A stretch of 64,000 nt of DNA from Pseudomonas sp. N040. Its GTDB lineage: Bacteria > Pseudomonadota > Gammaproteobacteria > Pseudomonadales > Pseudomonadaceae. A program made the position numbers and the translations under genes. Of this stretch, positions 18,491 to 28,096 are shown in pieces; within the stretch, counting starts at the first letter, position 1; each line of letters begins with the position of its first letter. The notes under the pieces are model-generated. The model ran no database searches and was not told the DNA's origin. It saw nothing but the letters and a program-made list of their open reading frames with translations. The stretch covers positions 310,001-374,000 of the forward strand of contig NZ_JADOBE010000003.1 of assembly GCF_015637705.1 (NCBI RefSeq). The letters are read 5' to 3'.

Positions 18491-18500
18491 TCCTGGGTAT

Positions 18501-18523
18501 CGCCGCCCCATTCCGGGGCGGCG
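18501..18523 (+). terminator. Partial terminator or mRNA-stabilising hairpin between aapJ and aapQ
   Basis: CGCCGCCCC (18501-18509) and GGGGCGGCG (18515-18523) form a 9-bp GC stem followed by only TTGTT. This suits attenuation or 3'-end protection of the aapJ message rather than full termination. Confidence 0.6.
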
Positions 18524-18583
18524 TTGTTCCGGAACGGCCCGCTCACGACAGTGACCGGGTGCTTGCAGAGGACCGTGTTGCCC

Positions 18584-19759
18584 ATGCCTGCTTCTTCTTC
18601 AATACGCTCATCGTTACTCACTGACCCGCAAGTGCGCGCCTGGCTGTTCCAGGTGCTGGCGGTGATCGCGGTCGTCGCGCTGGGCTGGTTCCTGTTTGCC
18701 AACACCCAGCACAACCTGCAGCAGCGCGGCATTCTCTCGGGGTTCGGTTTCCTCGAGCAGAGCGCCGGCTTCGGCATTTCCCAGCACCTGATCGACTACA
18801 GCGAAAGCAGCAGCTACGGGCGGGTGTTCTTCATCGGCTTGCTCAACACCCTGCTGGTCTCGGTGATCGGTATCGTGCTGGCCACCCTGCTCGGCTTTGT
18901 CCTCGGGGTGGCGCGGCTGTCACCGAACTGGCTGATCAGCAAACTGGCGACCATCTACATCGAGATATTCCGCAACATCCCGCCATTGCTGCAGATATTT
19001 TTCTGGTACTTCGCTGTCTTGCTGCCGTTGCCCGGTCCCCGGCAGAGCCTCAGCATCGGCGATACGTTTTTTCTCAGCAACCGCGGCCTGAACATGCCGG
19101 CCCCATCCATGGCCGAGGGTTTCTGGCCATTCCTGATCGGCCTTGGCCTGGCCTTGCTGGTCGTGGTCCTGCTGGTGCGCTGGGGGCGCCGGCGCTTCGA
19201 GGCCACGGGACAGCCGTTTCCGGCGCTGCTGGTCTCGCTGGGCCTGCTGCTGGTACTGCCGGGCCTGACCCTGCTGCTGTTCGGCAACCCGTTCGCATGG
19301 ACCTTGCCCACGCTGCAAGGCTTCAACTTCCGCGGCGGCCTGGTGGTGATTCCCGAACTGATGGCACTGACCCTGGCGCTGACGGTGTATACCGCGGCCT
19401 TCATTGCCGAGATCGTGCGCTCGGGCATCCAGGCGGTCAGTCACGGGCAGACCGAAGCCGCCCGCTCGCTCGGGCTCAAGCCGGGCGTGACCCTGCGCAA
19501 GGTCATCATTCCGCAGGCCCTGCGGGTGATCATCCCGCCGCTCACCAGCCAGTACCTGAACATGGTGAAGAATTCCTCGCTGGCCGCCGGCATCGGCTAT
19601 CCGGACATGGTCTCGCTGTTTGCCGGCACGGTGCTCAACCAGACCGGCCAGGCGATCGAGGTGATCGCCATTACCATGAGTGTCTACCTGTCCATCAGCA
19701 TCAGCATTTCGCTGCTGATGAACTGGTACAACAAGCGCATTGCGCTGGTCGAGAGGTAA
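18584..19759 (+). CDS. aapQ: General L-amino-acid ABC importer, permease AapQ
   Basis: 391 aa, inner membrane. After the first transmembrane segment (about 22-42) comes the AapQ/BztB-type FLEQSAGFGISQHLIDYSESSSYGRVFFIG leader region, then about seven further hydrophobic segments. The ABC-permease EAA loop reads EAARSLGLKPGVTLRKVIIPQA near 305-325. It pairs with AapM to form the channel. The start is uncertain: ATG 18584 is chosen, but in-frame GTG 18575 and TTG 18578 lie closer to the GAGG at 18569-18572. Confidence 0.9.
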   Translation: MPASSSIRSSLLTDPQVRAWLFQVLAVIAVVALGWFLFANTQHNLQQRGILSGFGFLEQSAGFGISQHLIDYSESSSYGRVFFIGLLNTLLVSVIGIVLATLLGFVLGVARLSPNWLISKLATIYIEIFRNIPPLLQIFFWYFAVLLPLPGPRQSLSIGDTFFLSNRGLNMPAPSMAEGFWPFLIGLGLALLVVVLLVRWGRRRFEATGQPFPALLVSLGLLLVLPGLTLLLFGNPFAWTLPTLQGFNFRGGLVVIPELMALTLALTVYTAAFIAEIVRSGIQAVSHGQTEAARSLGLKPGVTLRKVIIPQALRVIIPPLTSQYLNMVKNSSLAAGIGYPDMVSLFAGTVLNQTGQAIEVIAITMSVYLSISISISLLMNWYNKRIALVER

Positions 19760-19763
19760 GCGC

Positions 19764-20861
19764 ATGCAAACCCATACCTTCAAGCCCGATCTGCCACCTC
19801 CACCGCTGAGCACGGGGGTGCTGGCCTGGCTGCGCAGCAACCTGTTTTCCAACTGGTTCAATACACTGCTGACCCTGCTCGCGGCCTACCTGGTCTGGCT
19901 GGTGATTCCACCGTTGCTGCAGTGGGCCTTCATCGATGCCGACTGGACTGGCAGCACGCGCAGCGATTGCACCGGCGACGGCGCCTGCTGGGTGTTCGTC
20001 CGCGAACGCTTCAGCCAGTTCATGTACGGCTTTTATCCCGAGGAACTGCGCTGGCGGGTCAACCTGACGGTGCTGCTGGCGATTTTCGGGGCAGCGCCAC
20101 TGTTTGTCGCGCGCATGCCGCGCAAGCTGCTCTATGCCCCGGGCTATCTGCTGCTGTATCCGCTGCTGGCCTTCTGGCTGCTGCATGGCGGATTCCTCGG
20201 CCTGGAGCAGGTCAATACCAGCCAGTGGGGCGGCCTGATGCTGACCCTGGTGATTGCCGCCGTCGGCATTGCCGGCGCCCTGCCGCTGGGCATCCTGCTG
20301 GCGCTCGGGCGGCGCTCGGACCTGCCGGCGATTCGCGTGCTGTGCGTGACCTTCATCGAGTTCTGGCGCGGCGTGCCGCTGATCACCGTGCTGTTCATGT
20401 CCTCGGTGATGCTGCCGCTGTTTCTGCCCGAAGGGCTGAGCTTCGACAAGCTGGTGCGCGCGCTGATCGGGGTGATCCTGTTCCAGTCGGCCTATATCGC
20501 CGAGGTGGTGCGCGGCGGCCTGCAGGCGATTCCCAAGGGGCAGTACGAGGCGGCAGCGGCGCTGGGGCTGGGTTACTGGCGGATGATGGGTTTGGTGATT
20601 TTGCCGCAGGCGCTGAAACTGGTGATCCCGGGCATCGTCAACACCTTCATTGCCCTGTTCAAGGACACCAGCCTGGTGATCATCATCGGCCTGTTCGACC
20701 TGCTCAACAGCATCAAGCAGGCCACCACCGACCCGGCCTGGATCGGCATGGCCACCGAGGGCTACGTGTTTGCCGCCCTGGTGTTCTGGATCTTCTGTTT
20801 CGGCATGTCGCGCTATTCCCTGCGCCTGGAACACAGGCTGGACACGGGGCACAAGCGGTAG
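19764..20861 (+). CDS. aapM: General L-amino-acid ABC importer, permease AapM
   Basis: 365 aa, about eight transmembrane segments. The N-terminal Pro-rich cytoplasmic start (FKPDLPPPPLSTGVLAWLR) is typical of AapM/BztC. The EAA loop is EAAAALGLGYWRMMGLVILPQA near 260-280. It begins 4 bases after aapQ with GAGAGG seven bases upstream of the ATG. A 138-base spacer with a repeat separates it from aapP. Confidence 0.9.
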   Translation: MQTHTFKPDLPPPPLSTGVLAWLRSNLFSNWFNTLLTLLAAYLVWLVIPPLLQWAFIDADWTGSTRSDCTGDGACWVFVRERFSQFMYGFYPEELRWRVNLTVLLAIFGAAPLFVARMPRKLLYAPGYLLLYPLLAFWLLHGGFLGLEQVNTSQWGGLMLTLVIAAVGIAGALPLGILLALGRRSDLPAIRVLCVTFIEFWRGVPLITVLFMSSVMLPLFLPEGLSFDKLVRALIGVILFQSAYIAEVVRGGLQAIPKGQYEAAAALGLGYWRMMGLVILPQALKLVIPGIVNTFIALFKDTSLVIIIGLFDLLNSIKQATTDPAWIGMATEGYVFAALVFWIFCFGMSRYSLRLEHRLDTGHKR

Positions 20862-20999
20862 GGCAGTCATCCCCTCGCCCCTTGGGGAGACGACTGCATG
20901 GATGCAGGAGGTAGAGCGACGCAGGAAGCCAAAGCCGAGGGATAGGGAGAGGGGTATGCAGCGCATAATCGGTTTAACGAGTTGCCAGGAGCCAAGTAG
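20862..20999. repeat. Spacer with a dispersed-repeat-like element inside the aap operon
   Basis: The segment at about 20868-20957 begins TCATCCCCTCGCCCC and ends GGGAGAGGGGTATG, so its ends can pair. Its middle (GCATGGATGCAGGAGGTAGAG) looks like noncoding dispersed repeats seen in Pseudomonas genomes (from memory). It interrupts an operon that is usually more compact. AGGAG for aapP lies at its right edge. Confidence 0.5.
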
Positions 21000-21761
21000 A
21001 TGAGTCAAGCCAGCCTAAAGCCCGCCAGCGAGCCGATGATCCTGCTGCAGGGGGTAAACAAGTGGTACGGCCAGTTCCATGTGCTCAAGGACATCAACCT
21101 GAGCGTGCAGCCGGGCGAGCGCATCGTCCTCTGCGGGCCGTCCGGTTCGGGCAAGTCGACCACCATCCGCTGCATCAACCGCCTGGAAGAACACCAGCAG
21201 GGGCGCATCGTCGTCGACGGCACCGAGCTGACCAGCGACCTCAAGCATATCGAGGCGATCCGCCGCGAAGTGGGCATGGTGTTCCAGCACTTCAACCTGT
21301 TCCCGCACCTGACCGTGCTGCAGAACTGCACGCTGGCGCCGATGTGGGTGCGCCAGATGCCGCGCAAGCAGGCCGAGGAGGTGGCCATGCACTTCCTCAA
21401 GCGCGTGCGCATTCCGGAACAGGCCAACAAGTTTCCCGGCCAGCTGTCCGGCGGCCAGCAGCAGCGCGTGGCGATTGCCCGCGCGCTGTGCATGAAGCCC
21501 AAGATCATGCTGTTCGACGAGCCGACTTCGGCACTGGATCCGGAGATGGTCAAGGAAGTACTGGATACCATGATCGGCCTCGCCGAAGACGGCATGACCA
21601 TGCTCTGCGTGACTCACGAGATGGGCTTTGCGCGCACCGTGGCGAACCGGGTGATCTTCATGGACAAAGGCGAGATCGTCGAGCAGGCCGATCCCGAGAC
21701 CTTCTTCAATCATCCGCAGAATGAGCGGACCCAACTGTTCCTCAGCCAGATACTGCATTGA
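21000..21761 (+). CDS. aapP: General L-amino-acid ABC importer, ATPase AapP
   Basis: 253 aa. Walker A is GPSGSGKST at 46-54, the Q-loop is [10 protein letters not shown], the signature is [15 protein letters not shown], Walker B is [14 protein letters not shown] and the switch His is in CVTHEMGFA. It energises AapQM. AGGAG lies eight bases before the ATG. Last gene of aapJQMP. Confidence 0.95.
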   Translation: MSQASLKPASEPMILLQGVNKWYGQFHVLKDINLSVQPGERIVLCGPSGSGKSTTIRCINRLEEHQQGRIVVDGTELTSDLKHIEAIRREVGMVFQHFNLFPHLTVLQNCTLAPMWVRQMPRKQAEEVAMHFLKRVRIPEQANKFPGQLSGGQQQRVAIARALCMKPKIMLFDEPTSALDPEMVKEVLDTMIGLAEDGMTMLCVTHEMGFARTVANRVIFMDKGEIVEQADPETFFNHPQNERTQLFLSQILH

Positions 21762-21878
21762 CTGTCCTTGGGGCGGACGGATAAACCCCTCGTTGTTACC
21801 TTCGCTTGACCTGAACAGGCTGGTCAGTGCGCCGATAATTGCCTAACCTCGGCGCCTGTGTCCCTGCGGATCATCGAC

Positions 21879-22574
21879 ATGCTCACGCTTTTCCAGTTCG
21901 CTCCGGCCTTCAACGTTCCCAACCCCAGCCCGTACTGCCTCAAGGTCGAGACTTACCTGCGCATGGCCGGGCTGGAGTACCGGGTCAGGAGCATGGCCGA
22001 CCCGCGCAAGGCCCCCCGCGGCAAGCTGCCCTTCATCGAGCTGGACGGCCAGCTGATTGCCGACTCGGCGATCATCCTGCGCACGCTGAGCGAGCGCGGC
22101 AGCGACCTCGATGCGCCGCTGGATGCGCCCGGCCGGGCCCGTGCGCTGGCGATTGCGCGGCTCTGCGATGAGCATCTGGCGGTATTGACGGTGTATTTCC
22201 GCTGGATTGACGACGAGGGCTGGGCGCAGATCAAACCGGCCTTCTTCGGCACGTTGCCGGCACCGCTGCGCTGGATTGTCCCCGGGCTGATACGCCGCAA
22301 GCTGGCTAACGGTTATGTGGCGCAAGGCATCGGGCGGCACTCGCGGAACGAACTGCTGGATTTTGCCCGGGAAGACCTGCAGGCGCTCGACGCGCTGCTG
22401 GGTGCGGCGGCCTTCTTTGGTGGCGCGCAGCCGTGCAGCGCCGACGCTTCAGCCTACGGGGTACTGGCCAACCTGATCCTCGCCACTGCGGAAACCCCGG
22501 TGAATCGGATGGCCCGAGAGTTTCCGCGGCTGGTGGCGTATTGCCAGCGGGTGCGCGAGCAGTTCTGGGCCTGA
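21879..22574 (+). CDS. Glutathione S-transferase-like protein (Faxc/metaxin type)
   Basis: 231 aa. The N-terminal thioredoxin-like domain reads [20 protein letters not shown], with PYC at the position of the catalytic residue, then [20 protein letters not shown], the cis-Pro and Ser/Asp glutathione-binding pattern. The C-terminal helical domain ends [15 protein letters not shown]. This N-terminal signature (SPYCLKVE) is typical of the bacterial GST group related to Faxc and metaxin. GTG 21858 is an alternative start. The substrate is unknown. Confidence 0.8.
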   Translation: MLTLFQFAPAFNVPNPSPYCLKVETYLRMAGLEYRVRSMADPRKAPRGKLPFIELDGQLIADSAIILRTLSERGSDLDAPLDAPGRARALAIARLCDEHLAVLTVYFRWIDDEGWAQIKPAFFGTLPAPLRWIVPGLIRRKLANGYVAQGIGRHSRNELLDFAREDLQALDALLGAAAFFGGAQPCSADASAYGVLANLILATAETPVNRMAREFPRLVAYCQRVREQFWA

Positions 22575-22578
22575 TGGC

Positions 22579-22893
22579 GTGAATCGGCCCTGGTTTGTCT
22601 ACCTGGTGCGCGCCGCCAATGGCGCCCTGTACTGCGGTATCAGCGATGATCCAGTGCGCCGCTTCGCCCAGCACCAGGCCGGCAAGGGCGCACGGTTCTT
22701 TTTCTCCAGTCCGGCTCGGGCGCTGGTATATGTGGAGGCCTGCGCGGACCGCTCGGCGGCGCTGCGCCGCGAACGGGCGATCAAGCAGTTGCCCAAGCCG
22801 GCCAAGGAAGTGCTGGCGGCCAGCCCGCCATCCATCAGCCTGATAAGCCCCGATAAGCCCGCCCGGATGGTTGCGCCCGGGACGGGCGCGTAA
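22579..22893 (+). CDS. GIY-YIG nuclease-like protein (UPF0213/YhbQ type)
   Basis: 104 aa. The GIY-YIG core is [36 protein letters not shown], with the Tyr, Tyr-Cys-Gly-Ile and Arg spacing of the UPF0213 group, and a Glu-containing [17 protein letters not shown] helix. Such proteins are small DNA endonucleases whose biological role is poorly defined. It starts at GTG 22579, 4 bases after the GST gene stop, so the two are probably one transcript. Confidence 0.85.
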   Translation: MNRPWFVYLVRAANGALYCGISDDPVRRFAQHQAGKGARFFFSSPARALVYVEACADRSAALRRERAIKQLPKPAKEVLAASPPSISLISPDKPARMVAPGTGA

Positions 22894-22929
22894 GCTTTGC
22901 GGCCTGGCCACTCACCGAAGGACATTGCC

Positions 22930-23865
22930 ATGCATGAAGTGATCCTGCACAACTACGACGCTTCGCCGTTTGCCGAGAAGGTTCGTCTGATCCTGGGCTA
23001 CAAGCAGCTGAGCTGGCGCTGGGTGGATATCCCGCGGATCATGCCCAAGCCCGACCTGACAGCCCTCACCGGTGGCTACCGCAAGACCCCGGTGCTGCAG
23101 ATTGGCGCGGATATCTACTGCGATACGGCGCTGATTGCCCGGCGCCTGGAAGCCGAAAAGACCACTCCCACGCTGTTTCCCGAGGGCCAGGAGTTCACCA
23201 GCGCCAGCTTCGCCCTGTGGGTCGACAGCGTGGTGTTCCAGCATGCGGTCAGCCTGGTGTTCCAGCCGGAGTCGATGGCGCTGCGCATGGGCAAGTTGCC
23301 CGTGGAAGTGCAGAAGGCCTTCATGGCGGACCGCGCCGGACTGTTCAGCGGTGGCTCGAGCAGTCGCCTGCCGCTGGAGCAGGCGCGCCAGCAATGGCCA
23401 ACCCTGATGGGCCGCCTGCAGCAGCAGCTGGCGCGCGAGGAGGGCGAGTTCCTGTTTGGCCAGCCCTCGATTGCCGACTTCTCGCTGGCGCATTGCCTGT
23501 GGTTCATCAGGAGCACGCCGGTGACTGCGCCACTGGTGGACGACTATCCGGAAGTGGCGGCCTGGCTGGCGCGGGTACTGGGCTTCGGGCATGGTTCGCA
23601 CAGCCCGCTGGCGGCCGAGGATGCGCTGGCCGTGGCACGCGCGGCGACTCCGGCAGCGCTGCCAGACGCCCCGGCAGTGCCGCTGCATGGCCTCGCAGTT
23701 GGCCAGGTGGTGAGCATTGCCGCCACCGACTACGGTGTCGATCCGGTGGCCGGCGAGCTGCTGTATGCCGGCAGCGAGGAACTCATCCTGCGCCGTGAAG
23801 ATCCGCGGGCCGGTACGCTGCATGTGCATTTCCCGCGAATCGGCTTCAGGCTCGAAGCCGGCTGA
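22930..23865 (+). CDS. Glutathione S-transferase family protein with extra C-terminal domain
   Basis: 311 aa, longer than a normal GST (about 200-230). The N-terminal thioredoxin-like domain is HNYDASPFAEKVRLILGYKQL with YRKTPVLQIGADIYCDTALI. The helical domain contains FLFGQPSIADFSLAHCLWF. Residues 235-311 form an additional, beta-rich module (GLAVGQVVSIAATDYGVDPVAGELLYAG ending LHVHFPRIGFRLE). GAAGGA lies seven bases before ATG 22930. The substrate is unknown. Confidence 0.82.
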   Translation: MHEVILHNYDASPFAEKVRLILGYKQLSWRWVDIPRIMPKPDLTALTGGYRKTPVLQIGADIYCDTALIARRLEAEKTTPTLFPEGQEFTSASFALWVDSVVFQHAVSLVFQPESMALRMGKLPVEVQKAFMADRAGLFSGGSSSRLPLEQARQQWPTLMGRLQQQLAREEGEFLFGQPSIADFSLAHCLWFIRSTPVTAPLVDDYPEVAAWLARVLGFGHGSHSPLAAEDALAVARAATPAALPDAPAVPLHGLAVGQVVSIAATDYGVDPVAGELLYAGSEELILRREDPRAGTLHVHFPRIGFRLEAG

Positions 23866-23926
23866 CGGATCGCATACACTGCGCCGCTGGATTTATTGAT
23901 TGGTGGGTCCGTTCCGGATTTCTGGC

Positions 23927-25555
23927 ATGCGCAGTATCTTCTCGGCAGGGTTTTTCAGTGGTAGCCCCCGGCGCCTGTTGGCGTTGCTGCTGGTGCTTGC
24001 CATGCCGGCCGGCGCGCTGGAACAACCACGCCTGGAGCGTGTACGCCTGCAGCTGAACTGGCAGCACCAGTTCGAATTCGCCGGTTTCTATGCGGCCAAG
24101 GCCAAGGGCTTCTACCGTGATGCCGGCCTGGATGTCGAGATTGTCGAGTCAAAGCCGGGCGAGATTTCCGAGCGGCAGGTCATCGAAGGCAAGGCCGAAT
24201 ACGGTATTTCCGATGCCAAGCTGTTGCTCGAGCGGCACAAGGGCAATCCGGTGGTGGTGCTGGCGGTGATCTTCCAGCACTCCCCGGTGGTCTTGCTGGT
24301 GCCGAAGGATGGTGCCCGCTCGGTCGCCGAGCTGCGCGGCAAGCGCGTCATGATGGTCGAGGACAACACGGAACTGCTGGCCCTGTTCAGGAAGCAAGGC
24401 CTGTCCGAACACGACTACATCCGCGTCGACCCCAGCTATGACCCGCACGACTTGCTCAACGGCAAGGTCGATGCGATGCAGGCCTACGCCTCCGACGAGC
24501 CGGATTACCTGGCCCGCGCCGGCTTCGCCTTCCGCACCTTGAGCGCACGGGATGTGGGCATCGACTTCTATGACCTCAACCTGTTTACCACCGAACGGCA
24601 GATCGAGTTGCATCCGGAGCAGGTCAGGGCGTTTCGCCAGGCCAGCCTGCGCGGCTGGGAATATGCCATGGAGCATCCCGACGAGATCATGGATGTCCTG
24701 CAGCAGGACTACAGCCAGAAACACACCCGCGAACACATGCGCTTCCAGTACCAGCAGATGGTGCCGCTGATCCAGCCGGTGCTGATCGAGCTGGGTTACA
24801 TGAATCCGGAGCGCTGGCGGCGGATTGCGCAGACCTATGCTGCGCTGGGCATGCTGCCCGAGGATTTCTCCCTGGAGCACCTGCTCTACGACAGCAATCC
24901 GCCGCGTGACCTGCGCTGGCTGTATGTCGGCCTGTTGCTGGCGCTGGTCTCGCTGGGCGGCATTTCGCTGGTTGCCATGCGCTTTGCCTTGCTCTCGGCC
25001 AGCCTGCGCAGCGAGGTGCGCATCCGCACGGCGTTGCAAGCAGAACTGCAGAATCAGGTGCAGGTGGATTACCTGACCGGCCTGGCCTCGCGCCGCTATT
25101 TCATCGACAAGGCCAGCGACGAGGTGGCCCGGGCGCGCCGCTACGGCTTGGCGCTGTCGCTGTGCGTGATCGACCTGGACCACTTCAAGGCGATCAACGA
25201 TACCCATGGGCACAAGACCGGCGACCGCGTACTGCAGTGCTTCAGCGATATCTGCAGCGGCTCCCTGCGCGAGATTGACATCGCCGGGCGTATGGGCGGC
25301 GAGGAATTTGCCATCCTGCTGCCGGAGACCGGCCTGGAACAGGTGCGCCTGGTCGCCGAGCGCTTGCGCGAACGCCTGGCGGAGGAGCGTATGCCGCTTG
25401 CCGGTGGCCACACGCTGCGCTTTACCGTATCGATCGGGGTAGCCGTGCTGACACCGGCCGACGAGGATCTGGAGAGCCTGATCGCGCGTGCCGACCGCGC
25501 GCTGTATGCGGCCAAGCGTGGCGGGCGCAACCGCGTCTGTATTGCCGAAGGCTAG
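23927..25555 (+). CDS. Periplasmic-binding-protein (NMT1/THI5-like) diguanylate cyclase
   Basis: 542 aa. A signal peptide is followed by a solute-binding domain of the NMT1/ThiY type (about 38-310: VRLQLNWQHQFEFAGFYAAKAKGFY, EYGISDAKLL), one transmembrane segment (about 330-355) and a GGDEF domain. The active site is GRMGGEEFAIL and the I-site REID matches RxxD, so c-di-GMP synthesis with feedback inhibition is predicted. The binding domain family recognises pyrimidine or sulfonate-like ligands; the ligand here is not known. It stands alone between a GST and the amine dehydrogenase operon. Confidence 0.88.
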   Translation: MRSIFSAGFFSGSPRRLLALLLVLAMPAGALEQPRLERVRLQLNWQHQFEFAGFYAAKAKGFYRDAGLDVEIVESKPGEISERQVIEGKAEYGISDAKLLLERHKGNPVVVLAVIFQHSPVVLLVPKDGARSVAELRGKRVMMVEDNTELLALFRKQGLSEHDYIRVDPSYDPHDLLNGKVDAMQAYASDEPDYLARAGFAFRTLSARDVGIDFYDLNLFTTERQIELHPEQVRAFRQASLRGWEYAMEHPDEIMDVLQQDYSQKHTREHMRFQYQQMVPLIQPVLIELGYMNPERWRRIAQTYAALGMLPEDFSLEHLLYDSNPPRDLRWLYVGLLLALVSLGGISLVAMRFALLSASLRSEVRIRTALQAELQNQVQVDYLTGLASRRYFIDKASDEVARARRYGLALSLCVIDLDHFKAINDTHGHKTGDRVLQCFSDICSGSLREIDIAGRMGGEEFAILLPETGLEQVRLVAERLRERLAEERMPLAGGHTLRFTVSIGVAVLTPADEDLESLIARADRALYAAKRGGRNRVCIAEG

Positions 25556-25723
25556 TACGGGCTTGCGCAGGTGAAATGTAGGTTGGGTTGAGCGCAACGA
25601 AGTCCGACGTGCCTGGCGAGGTCAGTCATGTGCCGCGGGCTTAGGACGACTAGAATCCACCACTGGGCGGCTGCCTGCAAACAGCCCCGGTGTCCACTTT
25701 TGCCCCACATGGAAATCCCACAT

Positions 25724-26947
25724 ATGCTCAAGCGTCTGGCCAGTTACTTCATGCTTTGCGGCCTGTCGCTTGCCGCCCAGATGCCTGCCGCACTGGCGGA
25801 AATTGCCCTGGAGCAGGGCACTGTCGAAGTGCTGGAAAAGCATGACGGCCAGCACTGGTTCTGGATCTGGGGCAATCGCGCGCCGAGCATGATCGACGGC
25901 CGCGCGCTGCTGTTCGATGACCACGGCCAGATGCTCGGCCAGCTGGATACCGGCTTCTGGTTCAACAGCCTGTTGCCAGCGCAGTCGCGCAATGAGCTGT
26001 TCGCCGTGGAAACCTATTTCAGCCGTGGCACCCGCGGCGAGCGCACCGACGTGGTCAGTGTCTACGACCCGCTGACGCTCAAACCCAAACGCGAAATTCC
26101 CATCCCGCCCAAACGCATCAACGCGCTGGGCAACACCGGCCTGAGCGTGCTGTCGGACGACGAGCGCTTCCTGCTGGTGCTCAATTACACCCCGGCACAG
26201 TCGATCAGCATCATCGACCTGAATGCCGACCGCTTCGTCGGCGAGGTGGAAACCCCCGGCTGCGCTTCGGTCTACCCGGCCGGCCCGCGCGATTTCTACT
26301 CGATCTGCGGCGACGGCAGTTTTCTGCATTTGCGCCTGGATGATCAGGGCGCAGTGCTGCTCAAGCAGCGCAGCCAGCCGTTGTTCGACCCGCTCAAGGA
26401 CCTGTTCACCACCTCGGCTTCGCGGATCGGCGACACCTGGTACTTCGTCTCCCGCGAGAACCATGCTTACGCCGTGCAGATGACGGCCGACGCGTTGAAA
26501 GTGGCGCGCAGCTGGTCGCTGGTCTCGGACGCCGAGCGCGCGGATGACTGGCGCATCAGCGGCGTGCAGCACACTGCGGTGCACGCCGCGAGTGGCCGGC
26601 TGTTCGTGCTGATGCACCAGGGCGGCCCGGAGACCTTCCAGGAGCCGGGCACTGAGGTCTGGGTGTACGACGTGCAGAGCGGCAGCAAGCTGCAGGCGCT
26701 GGAGCTGGAGGAACTGAGCATCTCCATCGGCGTCAGCCCCGGCGCGCAGCCGCGGCTGTACAGCGTCGACTATGTGATGCCGATGCCGTTCCTCGCCACC
26801 GCCTGGATCTTCGCCACCGAGGGCAAGGACGGCGTACTGCGCCGCTTGCAGCAGCAGATCAATCTGTATGACGCCGACAGCGGCGAGCATTTGCGCAGGG
26901 TCGACGGCTTGCCCTACGGCTACCTGAACATGGTGCTGCCATGGTGA
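25724..26947 (+). CDS. aauB: TTQ amine dehydrogenase, large (beta-propeller) subunit
   Basis: 407 aa from ATG 25724; ATG 25709 is an alternative. A signal peptide (MLKRLASYFMLCGLSLAAQ ending ALAE) exports it to the periplasm. The rest is the seven-bladed propeller of amine dehydrogenase large subunits: MIDGRALLFDDHGQMLGQLDTGF, ISIIDLNADRFVGEVETPGCASVYP and VQHTAVHAASGRLFVLMHQGGPET. It pairs with the TTQ subunit encoded at 28097 and helps shape the active site. The order large-E-D-small-cytochrome matches aromatic amine dehydrogenase (aau) clusters as I recall them; methylamine dehydrogenase (mau) is the alternative. It overlaps aauE by 7 bases. Confidence 0.85.
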   Translation: MLKRLASYFMLCGLSLAAQMPAALAEIALEQGTVEVLEKHDGQHWFWIWGNRAPSMIDGRALLFDDHGQMLGQLDTGFWFNSLLPAQSRNELFAVETYFSRGTRGERTDVVSVYDPLTLKPKREIPIPPKRINALGNTGLSVLSDDERFLLVLNYTPAQSISIIDLNADRFVGEVETPGCASVYPAGPRDFYSICGDGSFLHLRLDDQGAVLLKQRSQPLFDPLKDLFTTSASRIGDTWYFVSRENHAYAVQMTADALKVARSWSLVSDAERADDWRISGVQHTAVHAASGRLFVLMHQGGPETFQEPGTEVWVYDVQSGSKLQALELEELSISIGVSPGAQPRLYSVDYVMPMPFLATAWIFATEGKDGVLRRLQQQINLYDADSGEHLRRVDGLPYGYLNMVLPW

Positions 26948-27489
26948 TCGGCCTGCTCACCGATCCGGTCTGGGTGACGGCTTCCAGCCTCGGTCTGGTG
27001 TTGTTGCTCGGCGCCGCGGCGCTGCACAAACTGCGTGACCGTGGCGGTTTCGCTCAGGTACTGCAGAACTACCGGCTGCTGCCTGGTGGGCTGGAAAAGC
27101 CGCTGACGCTGCTGCTGGCGGTGCTGGAACTGGCTGCCGCGGCGGCTCTGCTGCTGCCTTCCTGGCGTGCCCCAGCGGCGCTGCTGGCTGCCGCCTTGTT
27201 GCTCTTGTATGCCGGGGTGATGGCGCTGAGCCTGCTGCAAGGCCGGCGGATTGCCGACTGCGGTTGCCATGTCGGCGAGCAGCGGCAGGCGGTCAGCCCC
27301 CCGCTGGTGTGGCGCAACCTGCTGCTCGCGCTGCTCGCCCTCAATCTGCTGCAGGCGCCGGGCGGCCGTGTACTGGGGCTGTATGACGGCGTGGTGATCG
27401 GCTGTCTGCTGCTTTGTGGCTGTGCCTTCTATCTGCTGGCGAACATCTTGATCGCCAACCACCACTCCGCACGAGAACTCTCTCTATGA
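26941..27489 (+). CDS. aauE: Amine dehydrogenase accessory membrane protein (MauE/AauE)
   Basis: 182 aa with four or five transmembrane segments, in the DoxX-like/MauE pattern: LLGAAALHKLRDRGGFAQVLQNYRLLP, and a cytoplasmic or periplasmic loop with the Cys pair of DCGCH. MauE is required, with MauD, for export, folding or disulfide formation of the cysteine-rich TTQ subunit. The two loop cysteines may exchange with MauD (inference). It overlaps its neighbours at both ends. Confidence 0.87.
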   Translation: MVIGLLTDPVWVTASSLGLVLLLGAAALHKLRDRGGFAQVLQNYRLLPGGLEKPLTLLLAVLELAAAAALLLPSWRAPAALLAAALLLLYAGVMALSLLQGRRIADCGCHVGEQRQAVSPPLVWRNLLLALLALNLLQAPGGRVLGLYDGVVIGCLLLCGCAFYLLANILIANHHSARELSL

Positions 27490-28082
27490 CCGAGGCTCTG
27501 ATCGTCTCCAATATCCTTGCCTGGCTGGCCATCATCGGCCTGTTGCTGGTCGTACTGGCGCTGGCCCGGCAGATCGGTTTGCTGCACGAACGCATTCGCC
27601 CGGTCGGTGCGCTGTCGCTGGGCAAGGTGATCAAGGCCGGGGAAGAGGCCCCAGCGTTCAATCTGCCAAGTCTGACCGGTGGTGCGTTGAGTCTGGGCGG
27701 CGTGAACGCGAACGGGCAGTCGACCCTGTTGTTCTTCCTCTCGCCGACCTGCCCGGTGTGCAAGACCCTGCTGCCGGTGCTCAAGTCGGCGCAGGCACAG
27801 GAGCGCAGCTGGCTGCGCGTGGTGCTGGCCAGCGACGGTGACGAGCAGGAACAGCTGGCCTTCATTCGCCGGGAGAATCTCGACGAGTTTCCCTACCTGC
27901 TGTCGGCCGAGGTCGGTCTGGCCTACCAGATCGGCAAGCTGCCCTACGCTGTGCTGATCGACGCCCAGGGCAAGGTCGCCGCCCATGGCCTGATCAATAC
28001 GCGCGAGCATCTGGACAGCCTGTTCGAGGCCAAGCAGCTGGGCTTTTCTTCGGTCCAGCAATTTCACGCGGCCCACAGCTGA
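27486..28082 (+). CDS. aauD: Thioredoxin-like disulfide protein for TTQ subunit maturation (MauD/AauD)
   Basis: 198 aa. One N-terminal membrane anchor (about 7-28) is followed by a thioredoxin-like domain facing the periplasm, with the active site SPTCPVCKTLLP and the cis-Pro in GKLPYAVLID. It is expected to form or shuffle the many disulfides of the small subunit. The ATG overlaps the aauE stop (ATGA). ATG 27486 is preferred because the frame upstream is inside aauE. Confidence 0.9.
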   Translation: MTEALIVSNILAWLAIIGLLLVVLALARQIGLLHERIRPVGALSLGKVIKAGEEAPAFNLPSLTGGALSLGGVNANGQSTLLFFLSPTCPVCKTLLPVLKSAQAQERSWLRVVLASDGDEQEQLAFIRRENLDEFPYLLSAEVGLAYQIGKLPYAVLIDAQGKVAAHGLINTREHLDSLFEAKQLGFSSVQQFHAAHS

Positions 28083-28096
28083 AGGATCACGCGACT

